Source of the DNA: Bombardia bombarda
Taxonomy: Eukaryota; Ascomycota; Sordariomycetes; Sordariales; Lasiosphaeriaceae
Length of the DNA: 64,000 bases
Reading direction: 5' to 3'
NCBI GenBank assembly: GCA_030512295.1
Contig: JAULSR010000002.1
Span: 5,332,001-5,396,000 of the forward strand
The notes under the pieces were generated by a model. The model did not search any database and was not told the DNA's origin. It was given only the letters and a program-made list of their open reading frames with translations. Below are positions 48,955 to 60,291 of the stretch, piece after piece. Position 1 is the stretch's first letter, and the number at the start of each line of letters is the position of its first letter. The position numbers and the translations under genes are program-made.

Positions 48955-49691
48955 GTGCAAGTACCTAGAGAGACAGACAAACGAGCAGACACCTGGAGAT
49001 GAACATATAGTGGGAGGGTGGAAAGATGGTACAAAAACTATGAAAGGAGGGGGAGAGAGACCTAGTGACCTGTGAGTGAGGTATTCAAATTCCTTATAAC
49101 ATGGTACTCTTTTTGAAAGTTAAATAGTCTGAAGGATGGAAGAAAGGGGCGAGTGAGGAGTAAGCCAAAGAAAGACCGTAATCTCTGAGGCGTGTGGTGG
49201 CTGGCATACCTACCTAAGTTATTTTGCGAAATAATCAAAACAAATAAAGGATACAAATCAATCTTTGCGCGCGTGCATATATGTCTGTCTGTCTGTATAC
49301 ATGTCCCATGTGGATATGGTAAGTGTGAAAGGGGAGGAGATAGGGGTTAGCCTTAGGAATGAGTAGGTAGAGGCCAGGGCCGCAGTGCGAGCGAGTCCGC
49401 CATAGCTGCCACATGTCGATGTGAAAGCAGTGTAATGGATCGAAATCCAGTCAGTCATCCAACAGCATGCAGATATAATAGATCTATTGAAAGAATTGCA
49501 TATTCGTCTGATTTTCCGTACGACCCAATAAAACGCCTTAGATAATGAATGGTTACGATAAGGGAAAAGGAAAGAAAACAAGCAGGCCGAGAGGTGGTGA
49601 TCGAGATCATGGAACCAAACAAGTACACACAAAACGAGTGCCTTACCACTAATGCTAAGCGCCCACGACATGCTACATACATTATGCCCCC
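48955..49691. other. Intergenic between convergent GDI1 and NOG1
   Basis: About 0.74 kb of shared 3' flank, with no gene seen. Confidence 0.55.
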
Positions 49692-51721
49692 TTAACGGCT
49701 GCTCGTCTTACCCATAGTACGCTTGCCAGAGAACTAGAAGAAAACACGTTAGCATTTGACACCAGATAAAAGACCTCCATATTCTGCTGTGATAGATAGT
49801 CAGAAGAATATGGGGAATGTGTAGAGCCTACCAAATGCTTGGGCATAGTCGCGCCGATATGTCTGTCAGCCTCTCCCTGTCTCGCCATCCTGTTCATCTT
49901 TCTCTGGCCGAGCTTGGCAACTCTCTCGACATCTGTGCGTGCAAGCTCGTCTGTGACACCATCCATACGCCTATCGGTGGCGGGCTTGCTGCGCGCGCGG
50001 CTGCGCGAGCGGAAGCGCTCCTGGGGCGTCTTGCTCATATCAACGTCCATAGCATCAGGATCCTCGGTGCCAGCACGGCTGGGAGCCAACGAGCGGCCGC
50101 GGCTCTGGGTAAGCGAGCGACCACGCAGGCCAATCTCCTCGGTGTCCACACCAAGCTGGTCGAGGTGGTCCTCGAGCTGTGCGAACGACTTCTTGACCTG
50201 TTTCCTTGGCAATATAGCCCTGTTCTTGAGAGACTTGCGCATCTTGGCCTCGTTGCGGATCAGCCTGTGCTTCTCGCGGATATACTCAGCCTTCTGGAGA
50301 ACCTCCTCCTCGGAATCGTCCTCCATCTCCTCCTCCGATGCGTAGAAGCCCTCTTTCTCGAGTCTCTCCTCCTCCTCCTCGAGAGCCGTCAGCTTAGCCT
50401 CGATATCAGGATCAATGTAATCATAGACGTTCTTTCCGTCAAAGATCTCAGGAATCCTGTCTTGCTTCCAAGACGGGTCGTCTAAGAGGTAGTCCTCTCT
50501 GAGATCTACGTTGAATACACCGGCACCACCGTTGGACTCCTCGACATCCCTTGCCAGGGTTCTCCTCTCGGGGTCGTTCTTGTCGTACTTCTTGAGGTTC
50601 TTGACTCCCTCGGGGATAAATGTCTCGCGAACGATGCCGTTCATGGGCTGAGCAACGTGAATACGCGCCATGACCTCACTGAGACGAGAGCCAATAGCAC
50701 CATTGCTGCCAGTACCGGCCTTCAACTTTTGGGACACACGCTCTGTGAGGAGGCGCTCACAGACAAGGTTCTTGACTTCCTGAACACCGTCCTGGGTGGC
50801 GCAAGAAGCGCGCAGCAACTCAATATCACCTCCCTTGACCAAGTCCTGCAGCTCCGCCTGCATCTCGGGCTCGAGATCCTCAACTGTCTTAAGATCCATC
50901 TTGTTCAACACGATGAAGACCATCTTGTTGGCGAAAAGCGGCTTGATGGACTTGAACAGGTTGCACTGGGCCTGGAGAGTGTAGCCGCACTGCTCGCTGA
51001 TGTCGATAAAGAAGCAGACAGCGGCTCTGAGATGGGCAAGCGCGGTAACACTCTGCATCTCAATGGTGTTCATCTCTTCCAGGGGGTGGTCGAGGATACC
51101 GGGGGTATCGATAACTTGGTAGCGGAGATATTTGTAGTCGAGATGGCCGACGAACAAACTCTTTGTTGTGAAGGCATAGGCCTCAACCGGGGTATCGGCG
51201 CGGGTGACTGAGCGGACGAAGGAGCTCTTTCCGACGTTGGGGAAACCAGCGACCAGGAGGGTACGCGTGGTGGGGTTGATGTCTGGCAATCTGCCGAGAT
51301 GCTGGCGGACCTGGTCGAGATAGGCCAGGGGGTCTTTGAGGCGCTTGATCAGTGTGGCCATGCGACCGAGGGCGGCTCTCTTGAGCTGCTTGCACTGGAA
51401 CAAACTCTGCGAGTACTTCAACAGGCGGACGTAATCACGCGAGATGGTCTCGATCAAGTGTCTGGCCGTCGAAACCTGGCCGAGGGCCACCTTGAAATGA
51501 TCGGCATCGTAGAGAATGTTCATCAGATCCCTCTGGAAGGGATGCTGATCCGTCAGAACGGGGAAGCTCTGGACGATGTTGGAGAACTTCTCGGAACATG
51601 TTTCCTGTGTGAACTTGACTTTACGGGTGTAGAAGGCCCTAATTCTGCTGACTGTTGGGGTTCTGAGAGTTAGCAGAGTTGGGCGGGACAGCACAGGACG
51701 TGAGTTTAGGGATTCCCCCAG

Positions 51722-51757
<36 letters not shown>

Positions 51758-51870
51758 GTACTCTTGAAGCCAGCACGAATCTGCGTCGGCAATCGGCGCT
51801 GGGTGCGGGACAGGACGATGTCTATGAATTCCTGCGACGTCGGCACCGGTTGAATATCTTTCCACGTCAT
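49692..51870 (-). CDS. NOG1: Nucleolar GTP-binding protein Nog1, 60S biogenesis
   Basis: Minus-strand exons are 51870-51762, 51651-49832 and 49733-49692, giving 656 residues. Nog1 is a GTPase of pre-60S ribosomal particles that inserts into the exit tunnel during maturation. Visible features are the N-terminal helical domain (MTWKDIQPVP to AFYTRKVKFTQE), G1 GFPNVGKSS (about residues 172-180), G3 DTPG (about 218-221), G4 NKMD (about 286-289), and a charged C-terminal region with Arg/Ser repeats and RKMNRMARQGEADRH. The final exon is 14 codons (FSGKRTMGKTSSR and stop). Without it the frame would run into an unconserved tail. The first intron holds a 9-base CGACGACAG unit three times (51724-51750). 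Confidence 0.96.
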
Positions 51871-52455
51871 GACGGGCAGATTGTCGACGCTGGGCGTCGG
51901 TAGAGTGAGGTGGTGGGAGTGTCAATGCAGGTCGGTGAGGAGGGCAAAACGACAGACTGCGGGGCGGTGATAGAGGCTGCCGACAAACTCGACTCAAAAT
52001 ATTTTTCCAGCTTTCGCATGAATTCCTGCGGGTTATCCGATAAGATAAGAAATGTTAAAGTGGATATTTTGTGCGTGGACGTCCGCCCCGCACCCCTGCC
52101 ACGACCCCACACCCCAAGAAATCTACATTAGCTAGCCACCCAGCGATTGGATTCAATGTGTGCAATGTCTCCGCCGGGGCGCCCACTGGACCCTCTAATA
52201 CTGTGTAGATTTGCCAGATTCCCCCACCTGCTTCACTACTAACGTGCTTCCCTAGTGTAGGTACTTTCAGAGAAAACCAATGGGATTTCCGTCGTTGTCT
52301 GAGTCTTGTTTCGTTCATAACTCCAAGTACTAGAAATAAATCCACGCAGCCAACCCCGCGATCGGCCCCTCTGAGAAACAAAATAATCCGCTGAAGTCGG
52401 CTCCTCAATCATAATAACCCCGCGCCTTAAAACCGACGACGACGACGACGATACA
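51871..52455. promoter_or_regulatory. Shared promoter region of divergent NOG1 and URA5
   Basis: 585 bases between start codons. Six CGA units (52434-52451) sit directly before the URA5 ATG. The pairing of a ribosome-assembly gene with a pyrimidine-synthesis gene is compatible with growth-linked co-regulation, but nothing in the sequence proves it. Confidence 0.5.
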
Positions 52456-53169
52456 ATGTCCACCACGCAGCAGCTGTCGCCCTACAAGGCCGAGTTCCTA
52501 AAAGCCTCGATCAACGGCGGGGTCCTCAAGTTCGGCAGCTTCGAGCTCAAGTCCAAGCGCATCTCGCCCTACTTCTTCAACGCGGGCGACTTCTACCGGG
52601 CCGACCTCCTGCGGGCCATCTCTACCGCCTACGCCAAGGCCATCATCGAGGCGCGCGAGAGCAAGGCGCTTGGTGAGTTCGACGTCATCTTCGGTCCCGC
52701 CTACAAGGGCATCCCCCTAGCGACGGCCACGATAGACAAGCTCGCCCAGCTGGACGAGGCCACCTATGGCCAGATCTGCTATTCGTTCGACCGCAAGGAG
52801 GCCAAGGACCATGGCGAGGGCGGCAACATTGTCGGCGCGCCGCTCAAGGGCAAGCGCGTCCTCGTCGTTGACGACGTCGTCACCGCCGGCACGGCCAAGC
52901 GCGAGGCTATCGCCAAGATCCAGGCCGAGGGCGGCATCGTCGTCGGCATCGTCGTCGCCCTCGACCGCATGGAGAAGCTCCCGTCGCCCGATGGAGACGA
53001 CAGCAAGCCCATGCACAGCGCCATGGGCGAGCTGAGGAGGGAGTACGGCATCCCCATCTTTGCCATCCTGACACTGGATAACATCATTGATGGCACGAGG
53101 GGGCTTGCGTCGGACGAAGATATCAAGAAGACTGAGGAGTACCGCACAAAGTATAAAGCGAGTGATTAG
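52456..53169 (+). CDS. URA5: Orotate phosphoribosyltransferase
   Basis: A single exon of 237 residues. The enzyme joins orotate to PRPP to form OMP, the fifth step of UMP synthesis. The PRPP-binding signature VLVVDDVVTAGTA is at about residues 135-147. The flexible catalytic loop segment SFDRKEAKDHGEGGN and the substrate-binding FGPAYKGIPLA are intact. The start codon directly follows a CGA repeat and begins MSTTQQLSPYKAEFLKASI, matching the family's N-terminus. No intron and no frame defects. Confidence 0.98.
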   Translation: MSTTQQLSPYKAEFLKASINGGVLKFGSFELKSKRISPYFFNAGDFYRADLLRAISTAYAKAIIEARESKALGEFDVIFGPAYKGIPLATATIDKLAQLDEATYGQICYSFDRKEAKDHGEGGNIVGAPLKGKRVLVVDDVVTAGTAKREAIAKIQAEGGIVVGIVVALDRMEKLPSPDGDDSKPMHSAMGELRREYGIPIFAILTLDNIIDGTRGLASDEDIKKTEEYRTKYKASD

Positions 53170-53669
53170 AGAGAGAGAGAGAGGGAAAGTAAGAGACAAG
53201 ACACATAGGATTAGTCAACACCTCCCGGCTCTATACTACCAGCTTGTGTTTCCCCGGCTTGAGCCTCGTTGGGCTATTTTTGGAGAACTAAACTGCCTCC
53301 GGCGGAGGGTATTGAAGTTTGGCGGATGGATGGAAAAGAAAAAAGAAAACGGACGCCGTACTGTCCCACTCCTTTTCCTCGATAACTGGTAATGTTTTAG
53401 GTGGTCCTCCACCGGACTAGGAACTTGTAGTGGGCCTACACACACAGCATTTCTGTGATTCGATTGCAAACGAATGCTCTCGATCAATGCTCTTTCTTCC
53501 GTCTTACTTCTGGTTCTCCGTCGTTCTCAAAATGTGACAAACGCAGAGCTAGACAGCGCCAGGGACGGTACCAGACACCAGTAGCGAAACGAACATTTGG
53601 TTCTATCTGCAATATCCACCAGCTTTACTCTACATGTGGAGTGCTGATGATTTTGGTGGACCTGGTAAA
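53170..53669. other. Intergenic between convergent URA5 and the acetyltransferase gene
   Basis: The 3' flank of URA5, beginning with a GA run at about 53170-53183. No gene is supported. The true 3' end of the acetyltransferase gene may extend into it. Confidence 0.5.
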
Positions 53670-54792
53670 TCATGTACCTACGTGCGAAGGCGGATAAGTA
53701 TCTGACCTACTAAAAAAGTATGGAGGCGCATGTTTGGGAAGAAAGAGAGGGATGCGAGACGAGAGGGCTGAACTCACCATATCATGCCAACCACCGCCTC
53801 CAAACTCAGCCTTGCTTTTCCCTACATGCTTAAATCCAAAACGCTCATAGTACGACACTAGATACTGTGGTTCCCGGGTTAGTAAGCGGGTCCGCTGGTG
53901 TAACCATCCGGCGAGCAAGCAAGCAAAATAGAAAAGAGAAATCTCAAAGAAACACGTACATCCTGGCAAATCAAGGCAACGCGATCAGCCAACCCCGAGT
54001 TATTTATTTGCTGAAGATACGCCTTGACAATCATCTTGCCCAGCCCGCAGCCCTGCATCTTGGGGGACACGGCGAGCGAATGCAGGGCCACCGTCCGTCC
54101 ACTCTCCTGGTGCCCGACGTCCGCCGATCTCCCGCCGCGCGTGCGCCAGTCCTCGGGGTAGTCCATGTCGCTGTCCCCGACGACGTCCCCGCAGCACTTT
54201 GTGGCCACGATGTGCGCTAGCAGGACGCTCACGGCCTTGTCGGGGCGGTCCGTCTCGACGGGCTTGGCGCTGGCCAGCGTCTCTATCGTCCATCCCTTGG
54301 CCGCCTGGGCCGGCACGACGGTGCAGAACACGCTGAGGCTGAGCTCGGGGCAGACGCTAAGTCGGTACTTGAACTGTATTTGTGGCGGCGCCTCGCGTCA
54401 GTTAAAGAGAGCTCTACCTAGGTAGCTAAGCTGTGTGATTTATGCATGTTTTTTTTTGCATGTAGGAGGTTATGCGGGGTGTAACAAGCCTTCTCGGGAG
54501 ATGCTCTGTGCTCAGAGTGCGGGAAAGCTGCGGTTTCCAGCGCAACGCATGATTCGTAGTCGGAGATGGTCAGGGGTCTGATATTCGGCAGGAAGGGGAA
54601 CGGGAAGGCCCTCTGTAGTCGAGATTCGGGGCTTTCCTTGGCCGCCCGCCTCTTCTGGCTAAGTGTCTTCTGCAGCGTGACGAATTCGCCGTCGGCATCG
54701 TCGGACTCGTCGACCGCATGGTCGGGCCCTCGGGAAGGATCTGGACCCGTATTTCCTGGCGGGGCGTCACTACCTCCTTGGGCGGTTGCCAT
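53670..54792 (-). CDS. GNAT acetyltransferase, arylalkylamine/polyamine N-acetyltransferase-like
   Basis: Likely minus-strand exons are 54792-54490, 54373-53960 and 53864 onward. The fold is GNAT, resembling fungal Paa1/AANAT enzymes that acetylate polyamines or arylalkylamines with acetyl-CoA. Visible are NIRPLTISDYESCVALETAAFP, FKYRLSVCPELSLSVF, the acetyl-CoA motif LHSLAVSPKMQGCGLGK, and YYERFGFKHVGKSKAEFGGG. Two borders are uncertain. Exon 1 seems to end at AAG followed by GCTTGT, a non-GT donor, since the nearby GT would break the phase. After GGGWHDM the gene may either read through to a stop at 53670 or splice at GTGAGT (53777) to a further exon. Confidence in the family is high and in the ends low. 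Confidence 0.78.
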
Positions 54793-57700
54793 GGTGGTTG
54801 GAGCAGCAGTTGAGGTAGGTAATGGAGGTTTATATATTATCGTTGGAGAAAGTGCGCTTTTGTAGATGATGTCTGTGCTAGTAGGCAGTCAAGTAGGTGG
54901 GTGGCCTTCAGGTTGATGTAGCTAGCACCAGAAGTCGAAACGTCCGTCCGTTATTATGGACCCACGTCGTTCAGCTGTCTCTAGCTTGCCTGATGAGAAG
55001 ATTAAAAGGCGGGGATTGGCAAAGGTACTATCTCTCGTGCCGCAGGACTGAGGACGAGAGACGGTATATATGTTCTAGGATCCGCTATCGCTGTACAGAG
55101 GAGATAACAAACTAGTCCAGGTGGCCATGCTCTGCGACTGCGATAGAAATAGGATGCTTGGGGGGGGGGGGGGGGGGGGTTGAGGCACGACTCGGAAAAA
55201 TTGTAGGATCGGACAGCTACGATGGAGGGAAGGGTGTGTGGTTAAGCATAATGTACATACATACCAGTAGACTAACGTATTAGTCTAGTGGGTAATATGT
55301 ATAACAGTGCTGGGTCTCTCCTCACTTCCCCTCAAAAGGGTGTGGACTCTGAGCAACAGTCACTTGATGTCACTGCAGAACTGGGACACTCAGAGGCCGA
55401 TCAACAGGGCCTAGACCATGAGAACAGCGCAATAACATTAACACACAGACACTCACTGGTGCGTGCGGGCAACACCAAACTCACCGCTCAGCTAAGTGAG
55501 TCCCGTAGAAACCACCGTCCCTCCAGCTGCCACGGCAGGCACTGCAAGTCTCACAGCGACACCAGCAGCCAGCCTGCCATCCTGTTGACCACCGGACGAC
55601 AGGTACACATAGTCTGGGTTGGCAAGCAAGCACAGGGTCGGTCAATCTAACACGAAGGGAGAGAAGCTGATGGGTAATTTAAACCCACACTCCATCACGC
55701 GCTCCTTTGTGATTGTTGAGACCCGGAAATCCGTTTCGAAATGGGGGTCTGGCCGGGGAAATCTGCCACACACGGACGACTGGGGTTGGTTGGTTACTGA
55801 TTGTTGGCGCCTGCTTATTGGATGCCTGGTGAGAAAAAATCCGGGGAAGGTTCCGGCAACGCTGAACCGCGTTGGAGGACAGTAAGTTCAACAGGATACC
55901 CCTATAATGATGGCAATAGTGCCGAGCCGGGAGGGCTTGTAGGTTGTTTCTCCCTATGAGACCCCTCTAACGACAACGCCCAGCCTGTGTCGGTCAGTAC
56001 TGTGTACGGACGGGACCCACAAGCCATGAGAACCTCAACGGGCGTAGCGCTTATAGGCTGACGTCACAGACAAATGTTGATGTTAAAGGCAGCAGGGGCC
56101 GCGGTGGGTGAGATTGTGCCTGGATCCGCTGTCGTCAGTCTACTGCGTAGACCTAAGCAACCTAATATAGACCACGATAAAGTCAATCGCTGTAGGCACT
56201 GGTGCATTCACAATTTCACATCCTACTGCAGGTGATGTGACGGAAACTTGCAAGGTGAAAATAAAGTTTGTCCAGGAGGCCAAAAGCGGAAGACAAGGCG
56301 GGCAAAGGTGGACAAGGTGGGGGTAGCAACGAGGACCCAAGATAGGGGGTCGGTGTGGGGTGCGAGGTAAGTGTAGCCATTCGTACTGACCTCGTCATGA
56401 AATACTAGTCTAGGAATAATAAATACCTTTGGTGGAACACATCCGCGCCTCCAGGCCGTTATGGACCTGGGGCAACGGGTTCGGCCCCGAGCCGTCAGTT
56501 ATCAACGGGGATTTCGGGTGTCTGTTCTGGTTAGACGTGCGTTCTGATGATGTTGTTGGTGTCGGTCTTGTTGAAGCCACGCATGTGCCACCTCACCGTC
56601 TCACATCGAGAGCATCGCATGGCTCGACTGATCTACAGACGCATCTTCCCTAGGCTGCCTTACCGGTCAAACCAACATCCCATTGTCTGCAACTGCAAGG
56701 GCCAAAAGACCGGATCTCCGACCTCCGCATCCTCCACAGTGCCAGTGAAAAAAGCAAGCGGCCCCACATCGAAAGCCGGACCGAGGCATGACAGCGAGAC
56801 GCCAAGAGCTCTAGATCGGAATAAAAGCTTCAGATCGGGGTCCTTGACTAGAGACAATCAGACAGCCAAGACAGTAAGGGGTCTGAAACTCTTCATAGAA
56901 GCTATGCTATCCGACCAGAGGAAGGTTGTGAGACTGTGAAACGGCTCGAAGGCTCTGTCTGTGGAGTTGTCACTTCGCCTAACCGTGGGTTAGAAGAAGC
57001 AGGCCGTATCCAATCAAGTCACACAGTCTGTGTCCTGTCTTGTTCCTATTAGACAAGGTGCTTGGTTTTGTTGCACGGGTTGCATTAAACGACTTATGTG
57101 CCTTATCCAAGAGCCAATATGTCTTCCGGTGTCTCTGTTATATACCGCAGCTGATGATTCGTTGCTTGACCGGGCGCATTCAAAACGTCATACGGCTCTT
57201 ACGATCGAATTCAGCCCGGGCTGCAGCTTTGCTGACACATGCGCCTGTCGACGAGCTTCCAGCGACTTCCATCTTGTAGGCCAAGGCAGCATCGCGGTAA
57301 AGTAAGTAGTAAGTAGTGCGTGCGGTGTGCTAAAATGGGGCGGGTGGGCGACCTGGCACTTTCGGCTTCAAAATGGCACAGCGAGAGAGGTCGAAGGGAG
57401 AAGAAAATAGAGGAAAAGTGAAAAGCAAATGAAAGCCCAAAGTGGATTGAAGACCCAGAGAGAACTTGGCGACTTCGAGACAGAATTGATGTGACGAGGA
57501 AGTCGCAACCAGCTGCAACCGTGGTACCTACCTATATAGGAAGTGAATGGAAGAGTTAAACACCAACCGCCGACAACCGCCGAGCTAAAATTGTTCGGTA
57601 AGGTGATACAGTGACCGACCAAAGCCGCTGCGAGCCTGGTCCAGCCAAAGCCCCGCCTGCACACCCCAGTTCAGCGGCTCGCTTCGGTTCCGCGTGAGCA

Positions 57701-57957
57701 TCAAGCAGGCAATCGCGCCCCTCCGAGACAAGCATCATCCGCCTGCACCAGCCTCAACTCACCACCAGTGAAAACAGAGCCGGACGACCACCCTTTCCTC
57801 AGTATCCTTCTGGCTTTCTTTCTTAATTCTCCGTGTCGACTCCAACATCACGGTAGCTTCATCGAGCTTTTCCATATTCCCCCACAATCTTTAATCTCAG
57901 TCGCCTTCCCTACGCCTACCTTACTTCGTCAACTCAGAAACTGAAGCCGGCTTCGAA
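54793..57957. other. Intergenic, 3.2 kb without a recognisable gene
   Basis: Open frames near 55288-55650 and 56547-56939 have no recognisable motif and no supporting splice structure, so I do not call them. The stretch has a run of 20 G (55160-55179) and an AGGTACC-type element near 57530. From about 57780 to 57957 it is the CT-rich leader of DDI1. Confidence 0.5.
55160..55179. repeat. Poly-G run of 20
   Basis: Twenty consecutive G in non-coding sequence. Long G runs are retained here even though several short C/G runs in genes appear one base too short. Confidence 0.85.
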
Positions 57958-59520
57958 ATGTAGGTACCTCCACCCCCTAGGCTGGCAGCTTACACGCAGT
58001 CGTTTGCCCCTCTGTTCGCCAGCCCACCGAACTGACCTCGAATTAACCCCCCACCCCCACCACAGGCGCATCACTCTCAGCATCACCAACTCGGAGTCCG
58101 AGGGCGGCGATGACCAAGACCTGCTGTCCCTCGAGGTCTACCCAGACATGACGGTAGACACCCTGCGGAGCTCAGTCCAGGCCGAGACGGGATTCCACCC
58201 CAGTGCGCAACACCTCTACCACAATGGCCAGCTCATCACCGACAACTCCAAAACCTTGACGGAGCTGCAGATTGGCGACCACGAAATGCTGGCTGTGCAC
58301 ATCAGGGAGATGCGCGGCAGCACTGCTACCTCGACCGAGGCCGGTCCGGGTGGTGCCGCCAGCGCAAGACAGGGCCAACAGGCCGGCGGCGGCGCCCAGA
58401 GGGGGCAAGCCGGTCCGGCCGGCACGGATCAGGACCCCGAGACCATTCGGCTACAGATCCTCGGCAATCCTGCCTGGAGGGCCGAGCTGGCCAGGTCACA
58501 ACCCGAGCTAGCCGCGGCTATCGACAGCCAACACAGGTTCGCCCAGATATTCAACCAGAGCTACGACAGGGAGCGGAGAGAACGTGCCGAACGCCACCGC
58601 CAGATTCAGATGCTCAATGCAGACCCGTTTGACATTGAGGCGCAAGCAAAAATTGCCGAGATCATCCGGCAAGAACGCGTCGTGGAGAACCTGCAGAATG
58701 CCTTGGAGCACAACCCTGAAGGTACTGACCGACTGACTAACCACCCTCATTTGCAATACTGTATGTAGCTGCCTAGAGGATTATGCCACTGACTACCATG
58801 TATTCCAGTCTTCGGTGCCGTGCACATGCTTTACGTTGATATCGAGGTCAATGGCAACAAGGTCAAGGCGTTGGTCGACTCGGGCGCCCAGGCAACCATC
58901 ATGAGCCCCGCTACTGCTGAAGCCTGTGGTATTATGCGCCTCGTTGACAAGCGCTTCGCCGGCGTCGCCAAGGGTGTCGGAACCGCCAACATCATTGGCC
59001 GCGTCCACTCGGCGCAGCTCAAGATCGGACCTCTCTTCCTGCCCTGCAGCTTCACCGTCATGGAAGGCAAGAACGTGGACCTCCTTCTCGGACTGGACAT
59101 GCTGAAGCGGCACCAGGCCTCCATCGACCTGGCCAAGGACAAACTCATCATCCAGGGAGTGGAGATACCGTTCCTGGGAGAGGCCGACATCCCTAAGGAT
59201 ATCGAGGAAGCCATCAAGCGCGAGCCAAAGGTTCCCGGCCCTGCAGGCACTACGATAGGCGCCCGATCTGGCGCTGTCTCGGCACCGTCTGGGTCAGGGG
59301 CTGCAAGGCCACCAACTGGTGCTGCCGCCCCTCCCAGGGGCGCTCAGCCAGGTCCTTCCGCTGCCCCTGCTGCTGCCCCGCCGGCGCCGGCTCACTCGTT
59401 CCCCGCGAGCATATCGAGCAGCTCAAGGCGCTCGGGGCGTCTGAGGATAAAGCGATCCGGGCGCTCGAGGCCACCGATGGGAATGTCGAGTATGCGGCCA
59501 GTCTCATTTTTAACGATTAA
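57958..59520 (+). CDS. DDI1: Ddi1, ubiquitin-shuttle aspartyl protease (split start codon, one frameshift)
   Basis: Exons are 57958-57959, 58066-58721 and 58809-59520. Exon 1 contributes only AT; the G of the start codon comes from exon 2, giving MRITLSITNSESE. Ddi1 delivers or cleaves ubiquitinated proteins at the proteasome. Domains in order are a ubiquitin-like fold (residues 1-78), a helical region (RLQILGNPAWRAELARSQPE; FNQSYDRERRERAERHRQ), a retroviral-type aspartyl protease with ALVDSGAQATIMS (catalytic Asp at about residue 243), and a C-terminal UBA domain (EHIEQLKALGASEDKAIRAL to SLIFND). The UBA lies one frame away from the protease. One extra C in the run 59401-59404 joins them and makes the exon phase fit, for about 456 residues. 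Confidence 0.92.
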
Positions 59521-60291
59521 GTATCTGGTGTGCATATCACCCCCTAGCATACACACAGGCAGACAGACAACTGGGCCAAAGGGTAACTGATCAATGCATG
59601 GAAGTGGACAAGAACACACACGGATCGCATGCGGAAGAGATGCGTGGCTTTCAGGCCCTAACAATAAATAGCTAAGTGTTAACGGCATAGCGCAGGAGTG
59701 AAAGGGGGGATGGCAAAGGCGGGCAAAGGCGCAGGCAGCTAAATGGAACGCGATTGTTTACCTCTTTCTTTTTCATTATATCAGCGCTTGTAAAGGACTC
59801 CAGGGGAATGAATTACTGGCGACAAAGCAAAACTCCAATCCAAAACAAATCCGGGCAAAGACTAATTCAAAATTTATTTCCTAATGCTTGCTTATACATA
59901 TCTTTTGCTTCTCATTTCTCGGTTTCTTTGGGGCGGCGTTATGGGGCAAGGACCACATCGGTAAATAGTTTACACGGTAATAGGGGAGGAAGTTAGGTAA
60001 TTGGGCGTGAAGGTTGAACCAGGTATATACTAGCGAGGATCATCGGGAAGGGGAACTTCACATTTATTGACGATGAATTGACGCGTAGACGTAATAACCA
60101 ATTGTTTTACTTGACCGTCTGTGATGACATTGTGACATTCTATTTTCCCAGCTAGCTAGCTATTCATCAAGCTTTAAAAGTTCAAATCAATTATCACTCC
60201 AATCCAATGCCAATAGAATTATGTACGCGTGTATACACTACTAGCACATGATATATTCACGCCTACTGCTGGCCTGCCTCAAATAGGTATT
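59521..60291. other. Intergenic between convergent DDI1 and RRP8
   Basis: About 0.77 kb with no gene; the central part is AT-rich, as expected for fungal 3' flanks. Confidence 0.55.

Noticed and set aside
55288..55650. Possible 120-codon gene
   Set aside because: The product has no recognisable domain and lies in a region without promoter-like features; an open frame of this size is expected by chance in GC-balanced DNA.
29264..55804. Shared 16-mer TTGGTTACTGATTGTT at 29264-29279 and 55789-55804
   Set aside because: A single 16-base match in 64 kb is within chance expectation, and the flanks do not match.
56547..56939. Possible 130-codon gene
   Set aside because: No recognisable motif, no splice structure, no promoter-like leader, and the composition is like surrounding non-coding DNA.
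60005..60060. tRNA-like sequence on the minus strand (TCCTCGCTAGTATA followed by GGTTCAACC)
   Set aside because: The two pieces resemble tRNA 5' and B-box sequences but lie too close together; there is no anticodon arm and no acceptor stem pairing.
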